Of a stretch of 64,000 nt of DNA, positions 63,701-64,000 are shown piece by piece; the stretch's first letter is position 1; the number at the start of each line of letters is the position of its first letter. Where the stretch lies: positions 2,108,001 to 2,172,000 of the forward strand of contig JAZGTN010000029.1 in NCBI GenBank assembly GCA_037783415.1. Direction: 5' to 3'. The notes under the pieces were generated by a model. That model was given only the letters and a program-made list of their open reading frames with translations. It had not been told where the DNA came from and searched no databases. The position numbers were made by a program, and so were the translations under genes. The DNA comes from Leptasterias polaris. Its lineage: Eukaryota > Echinodermata > Asteroidea > Forcipulatida > Asteriidae.

Positions 63701-64000
63701 CATGGGAAGTGGCAGCCAGGTGATCCCCTGGCTGCCACTTCCAAGGAAGTATCATGAACTACAACCTAGTTAAGATAATTACTTTTAAAACTTGGCATTT
63801 TTTGAGACTTTCTTTTTTCATTTCTTAATTCATTTTATTTATTTATTTAGCACTGAAACCTGGGAACGGTGTCAACAAGGTCGTAACCATCAAATTCCCA
63901 GTGGACTCGTCACAGTGCAACAATGCTGCCCTAACAAACTCTGCCACCTCAAGTCTCAAGGATGCCCTCACTGCTATGGGCATATGCAAATCCGACGAGA
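44973..64000 (+). CDS. Reeler-EGF(x11)-HYR(x2)-CCP extracellular protein, 5' part
   Basis: A secreted or cell-surface modular protein, incomplete at the right edge. Exons: 44973-45195, 47457-47694, 48124-48185, 49584-49706, 51151-51285, 54686-54802, 55285-55398, 55928-56062, 56661-56783, 57345-57461, 58569-58682, 59362-59481, 60119-60244, 60596-60709, 61669-61935, 62270-62530, 63287-63478, 63851-beyond 64000. Visible product: 910 residues. Order: signal peptide (1-23), Reeler domain (about 24-174), eleven six-cysteine EGF-like domains (175-620), two HYR domains (621-709, 710-796), one CCP/sushi domain (797-860), then an unassigned segment. The EGF domains lack the DxNEC calcium-binding start. 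Every exon from 4 to 17 begins and ends in phase 1. Such domains mediate adhesion or recognition in the extracellular matrix; the specific role is unknown. Automated names could be fibropellin-, notch- or SVEP1-like, but none of those has this Reeler start. Confidence 0.88.
45196..47456. other. Intron 1 of the Reeler/EGF gene
   Basis: About 2.3 kb of AT-rich DNA. A (TGTA)n run lies near 45880. I see no further exon, no recognisable mobile element and no RNA gene. Confidence 0.6.
47457..47694 (+). CDS. Reeler/EGF gene exon 2: core of the Reeler domain
   Basis: The acceptor is CCAATCACAG and the donor GAATTTCT|GTGAGT; it enters in phase 1 and leaves in phase 2. It encodes HFEGFLMQARR, GKFIPP, RVLTCSN (second conserved cysteine), ITHSDKTSK and YFLEWKAP, the family's central motifs. 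Confidence 0.95.
47708..47905. repeat. Opposed homopolymer tracts, C27 and G22
   Basis: An uninterrupted run of 27 C at 47708-47734 starts 13 bases after the exon 2 donor, and a run of 22 G at 47884-47905 follows about 150 bases later. Shorter G-runs lie at 47945-47953 and 47982-47988. Other C-runs are at 50488-50506 (19) and near 55265. Confidence 0.9.
48124..48185 (+). CDS. Reeler/EGF gene exon 3: end of Reeler domain
   Basis: The acceptor is TTTTCTTACAG and the donor GTAACTG|GTAAGG; it enters in phase 2 and leaves in phase 1. LVTIAYTKEIFWTRINSSVV matches the closing beta strands of Reeler domains, where an FW pair is typical. Confidence 0.9.
48446..48824. mobile_element. MITE M3 copy
   Basis: AAAGGCAAAGTATACCTCTG starts it and TTACCAAACGTAAGACCC ends it. 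The internal palindrome AATCTGAGAAACGTTTCTG and AACATTTCTCAGATT is present. It abuts the next MITE. Confidence 0.8.
48823..49199. mobile_element. MITE M5, complete copy with perfect ends
   Basis: The 377-bp element is bounded by a perfect 28-base inverted repeat beginning TTAAAGGCACTGAACACGTT. It contains GACTTCATGCATGAAGTC, a 16-18 base palindrome, near its centre. Only two bases separate or are shared with the M3 copy to its left. Confidence 0.92.
49584..49706 (+). CDS. EGF-like domain 1 (exon 4)
   Basis: The acceptor is GATCTAACAG and the donor TGTGAAG|GTAAAT; phase 1-1. Six cysteines: DPCDPNPCLNGGTC, then YYCGC and a distal HC. The last loop (VDITNQNRH) is unusual, lacking the GxxG of typical EGF domains. 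Confidence 0.92.
49751..50081. mobile_element. Foldback element in intron 4
   Basis: The ends TATGGAGCTCTGGAACTGAC and TGTACTTCAAGAGCTCCGTA, and TTTTACTGCAGGATGATG and CATCATCCTGCTGTAAAT, are inverted. The interior carries repeated ACATCTT/AAGATGT motifs. Confidence 0.75.
50130..50415 (+). repeat. Dispersed repeat D, copy 3
   Basis: AACCTGTGACATCACAGG, AAAAGATCCACAGAGCCTGG, GTACACAGCTCAACAGGAA and GGGGCACATCTCAAGACAGG, in the same order as 43105-43385. Confidence 0.65.
51151..51285 (+). CDS. EGF-like domain 2 (exon 5)
   Basis: The acceptor is TCATAATTAG and the donor ACTAGCG|GTAAGA; phase 1-1. NQCYPNPCLNDGICF, YFCHCLGFFEGTHC, then a Ser/Thr-rich linker ENTSTSG. An ATG-started open frame at 51187 runs in another register and is a shadow. 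Confidence 0.9.
51286..54685. other. Intron 5 of the Reeler/EGF gene
   Basis: 3.4 kb, the longest intron of this gene. Apart from the M3-like element at 53114-53632 it holds AT-rich unique DNA. I looked for another six-cysteine EGF exon here and found none. Confidence 0.6.
53114..53632. mobile_element. MITE M3 copy, enlarged
   Basis: TTAAAGGCAAAGTATGCC starts it and AAACGTATGCAATTCCTTTA ends it. TTTTGAGATATTGCCAAAAA and AATCTGAGTAACGTTTC are present. It is about 140 bases longer than other M3 copies because the right half repeats part of the left in inverted form. Confidence 0.7.
54686..54802 (+). CDS. EGF-like domain 3 (exon 6)
   Basis: The acceptor is GTTTTTCTAG and the donor GTGAAC|GTAAGT; phase 1-1. 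SMCVSNPCLNGGFC, then FICICPSNRHGTIC. Six cysteines. Confidence 0.93.
54960..55190 (-). pseudogene. LINE 3' fragment in intron 6
   Basis: The minus-strand frame 55188-54943 includes LSSFKTNLKTHLFSVGF, the end of a reverse-transcriptase C-terminus, followed by a CGCCATG tail and an (ATT)n-like end at about 54975. Confidence 0.65.
55285..55398 (+). CDS. EGF-like domain 4 (exon 7)
   Basis: The acceptor is CTGACTCAG and the donor TGTAGTG|GTAAGT; phase 1-1. GCDTNPCMNGAAC, then HLCECTTGFTGPDC. The donor lies inside a 50-bp tandem duplication. Confidence 0.93.
55384..55483. repeat. 50-bp tandem duplication including a splice donor
   Basis: The segment GACCAGACTGTAGTGGTAAG, continuing through AAATGATAAATGTTGATTTG, is repeated with a 50-base period. 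The second copy therefore provides a second identical donor at 55449. Confidence 0.95.
55745..55830 (+). repeat. tRNA-like head, SINE family C
   Basis: GGGCTAGATAAGCTCAGTTG and GTCGTTGGTTCAAATCCCGC are A- and B-box regions nearly identical to the tRNA-like head at 19387-19458. A deletion in the anticodon arm rules out a working tRNA. Confidence 0.65.
55928..56062 (+). CDS. EGF-like domain 5 (exon 8)
   Basis: The acceptor is CAATCTACAG and the donor ATATCAG|GTCAGT; phase 1-1. PCDLPEGPCQNDGVC, then YICSCSGEFSGSHC. The loop between Cys 3 and Cys 4 is slightly long (FRSGTLMSGG). Confidence 0.93.
56661..56783 (+). CDS. EGF-like domain 6 (exon 9)
   Basis: The acceptor is CCTGTTTTAG and the donor ATGCAAA|GTAAGT; phase 1-1. 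PCDSNPCINGGTC, then YTCSCLPQFIGNNC. Confidence 0.94.
56890..57310 (+). repeat. SINE family A, full-length with LINE-like tail
   Basis: The head GTCGTGGCCGAGCTGATAAG, then GGGTTCGAGTCCCGGTCGTG; centre CTTCGTCCTTCGGATGGGGC and CACGTTAAAGAACCCAG; tail GCGCCTTGAGTGTCACTGAG, GAGCGCTATATCAGAAGCC and (ATT)n at 57285-57305. It is the most complete copy in the window. Confidence 0.85.
57345..57461 (+). CDS. EGF-like domain 7 (exon 10)
   Basis: The acceptor is TTCTTAACAG and the donor TACACAA|GTAAGT; phase 1-1. PCFGVACSTHGTC, then YTCSCEAAYNGDSC. Confidence 0.92.
57486..57872. mobile_element. MITE M5, diverged copy
   Basis: TTAAAGTCAGGGTATACG at the left, AATTACCAAAAGTACATCCTG at the right; the interior has AACAAACCTGTGAAAAATTGG and GAAGTTGTAAGAAAATAATG. 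It lies 25 bases after the exon 10 donor. Confidence 0.75.
58569..58682 (+). CDS. EGF-like domain 8 (exon 11)
   Basis: The acceptor is GTTTTCATAG and the donor GAAATTG|GTGAGC; phase 1-1. FCVLNNQCYEGSTC, then FSCQCRSGFGGTFC. Confidence 0.93.
59362..59481 (+). CDS. EGF-like domain 9 (exon 12)
   Basis: The acceptor is TTGTTTTAAAG and the donor TACACAG|GTTAGT; phase 1-1. SCTTRPCRNGGTC, then YTCTCGPTYSGINC. Confidence 0.93.
60119..60244 (+). CDS. EGF-like domain 10 (exon 13)
   Basis: The acceptor is TTCATTCCCAG and the donor ATTGGAG|GTAAGT; phase 1-1. PCAPNPCQSGGTC, then RVCTCLENYSGENC. Confidence 0.93.
60596..60709 (+). CDS. EGF-like domain 11 (exon 14)
   Basis: The acceptor is CTTGCAAACAG and the donor GCTTTAA|GTAAGT; phase 1-1. 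PCSVLTCYNGGTC, then ATCVCQEDYSGLNC. A LINE tail starts 10 bases after the donor. Confidence 0.93.
60719..61145 (-). pseudogene. LINE 3' fragment, frame-broken
   Basis: Two overlapping minus-strand frames carry the parts: LTLLNLLTFNALHGPSPDYI and SDLL in 61142-60957, then RQAGSLQIFKGLLKTHLFES in 61023-60823. The reading frame changes between them. It ends with an (ATT)n tract at 60719-60757, directly next to the exon 14 donor. Confidence 0.75.
61220..61530 (-). repeat. SINE family A relative
   Basis: On the minus strand: GGGTTCGAATTCCGGTCATG (B box), GTCCTTGAGCAAGACCC, GGTACCTGTGAGGGCAGAG, CACAGGCTGTATACTCCC and a (ATT)n tail at 61220-61250. The centre differs from other copies. Confidence 0.65.
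61669..61935 (+). CDS. HYR domain 1 (exon 15)
   Basis: The acceptor is TTCCCTTCAG and the donor ATAACCG|GTAAGA; phase 1-1. VPPVLTGCPSSLTV, ITATDRDSL and FTLQATDARGRSSQCIFTI match the HYR (hyalin repeat) pattern: a CP near the start and an ATD...S.C.F.V strand at the end. Confidence 0.88.
62043..62183. repeat. 70-bp direct repeat in intron 15
   Basis: GATTGTAAAAAATCTTACC, then AAGAAAGCTAGTTG and AGAGTTTTCCTTC, occur at 62043 and again at 62113. Confidence 0.9.
62270..62530 (+). CDS. HYR domain 2 (exon 16)
   Basis: The acceptor is TTATTCATAG and the donor AAGAAAG|GTAGGC; phase 1-1. EVPAVTCPDDISD, VQWLPANATDNLGL and VEAHDTFGNTGECQFTVTV are classic HYR motifs. Confidence 0.93.
63287..63478 (+). 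CDS. CCP/sushi domain (exon 17)
   Basis: The acceptor is CCGTCCAAAG and the donor TGTGTCC|GTGAGT; phase 1-1. DCVVFPPPNNGQANC, RRCAVECNPGF, HECQYGENTATWDPR and a final NICV give the CCP pattern, with five or more cysteines and the Trp. PPPNNG is the usual opening. Confidence 0.87.
63505..63745 (-). repeat. SINE family C copy ending in a perfect hairpin
   Basis: A degraded tRNA-like head on the minus strand (63530-63585) is followed by the body shared with 13020-13145. At 63705-63742 a perfect 16-bp stem (GGAAGTGGCAGCCAGG and its complement) closes a 6-base loop. Confidence 0.65.
63851..64000 (+). CDS. Reeler/EGF gene exon 18, unassigned segment, cut by the window edge
   Basis: The acceptor is TTTATTTAG and the frame continues from phase 1. 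It encodes PLKPGNGVNKVVTIKFPVDS, SQCNNAALTNSATSSLKDAL and GICKSDE. I do not recognise the domain. The open frame reaches base 64000, so the gene continues. Confidence 0.75.

Overview
The window is eukaryotic, intron-rich, AT-rich genomic DNA, packed with SINEs, LINE 3' ends, MITEs and foldback elements. It carries one complete gene and the 5' part of a second, both on the + strand. Protein similarity and the reeler/EGF/HYR/CCP domain mix point to an invertebrate deuterostome. From memory of its MITE and SINE repertoire I favour an echinoderm, possibly a sea star; this is unchecked.

Layout. 1-7879 is a large rearranged repeat: one arm (1-2893), a 0.6-kb spacer, and two further arms in inverted orientation (3516-5432 and 5447-7879). 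The arms contain LINE 3'-end remnants, a tRNA-derived SINE and an irregular array of a CCCGTCCC-like motif. 8652-10614 is a roughly 2-kb element with terminal inverted repeats and no transposase. 11499-34412 is ELP1, the Elongator scaffold, reconstructed as 25 coding exons that join without a frame break into 1,339 codons; the human protein has 1,332 residues. Its introns hold many repeats: foldbacks at 15526, 19493 and 26641, nested MITEs at 13846 and 29700, LINE tails, and about ten SINE copies. 34413-44972 is about 10.5 kb of intergenic DNA in which I see MITEs but no gene. 44973-64000+ is a secreted or cell-surface modular protein: signal peptide, Reeler domain, 11 EGF-like domains, 2 HYR domains and a CCP/sushi domain. 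It runs off the right edge, with 18 exons and 910 residues visible.

How the genes relate. They look functionally unrelated. ELP1 is a housekeeping factor for wobble-uridine modification of tRNA. The second gene encodes an extracellular protein; every exon from 4 to 17 is bounded by phase-1 introns, the signature of exon shuffling. No tRNA, rRNA, CRISPR or prokaryotic operon structure was found. The tRNA-like sequences present are SINE heads. Exon coordinates were worked out by hand from reading frame, GT/AG sites and family similarity. UTRs were not determined.
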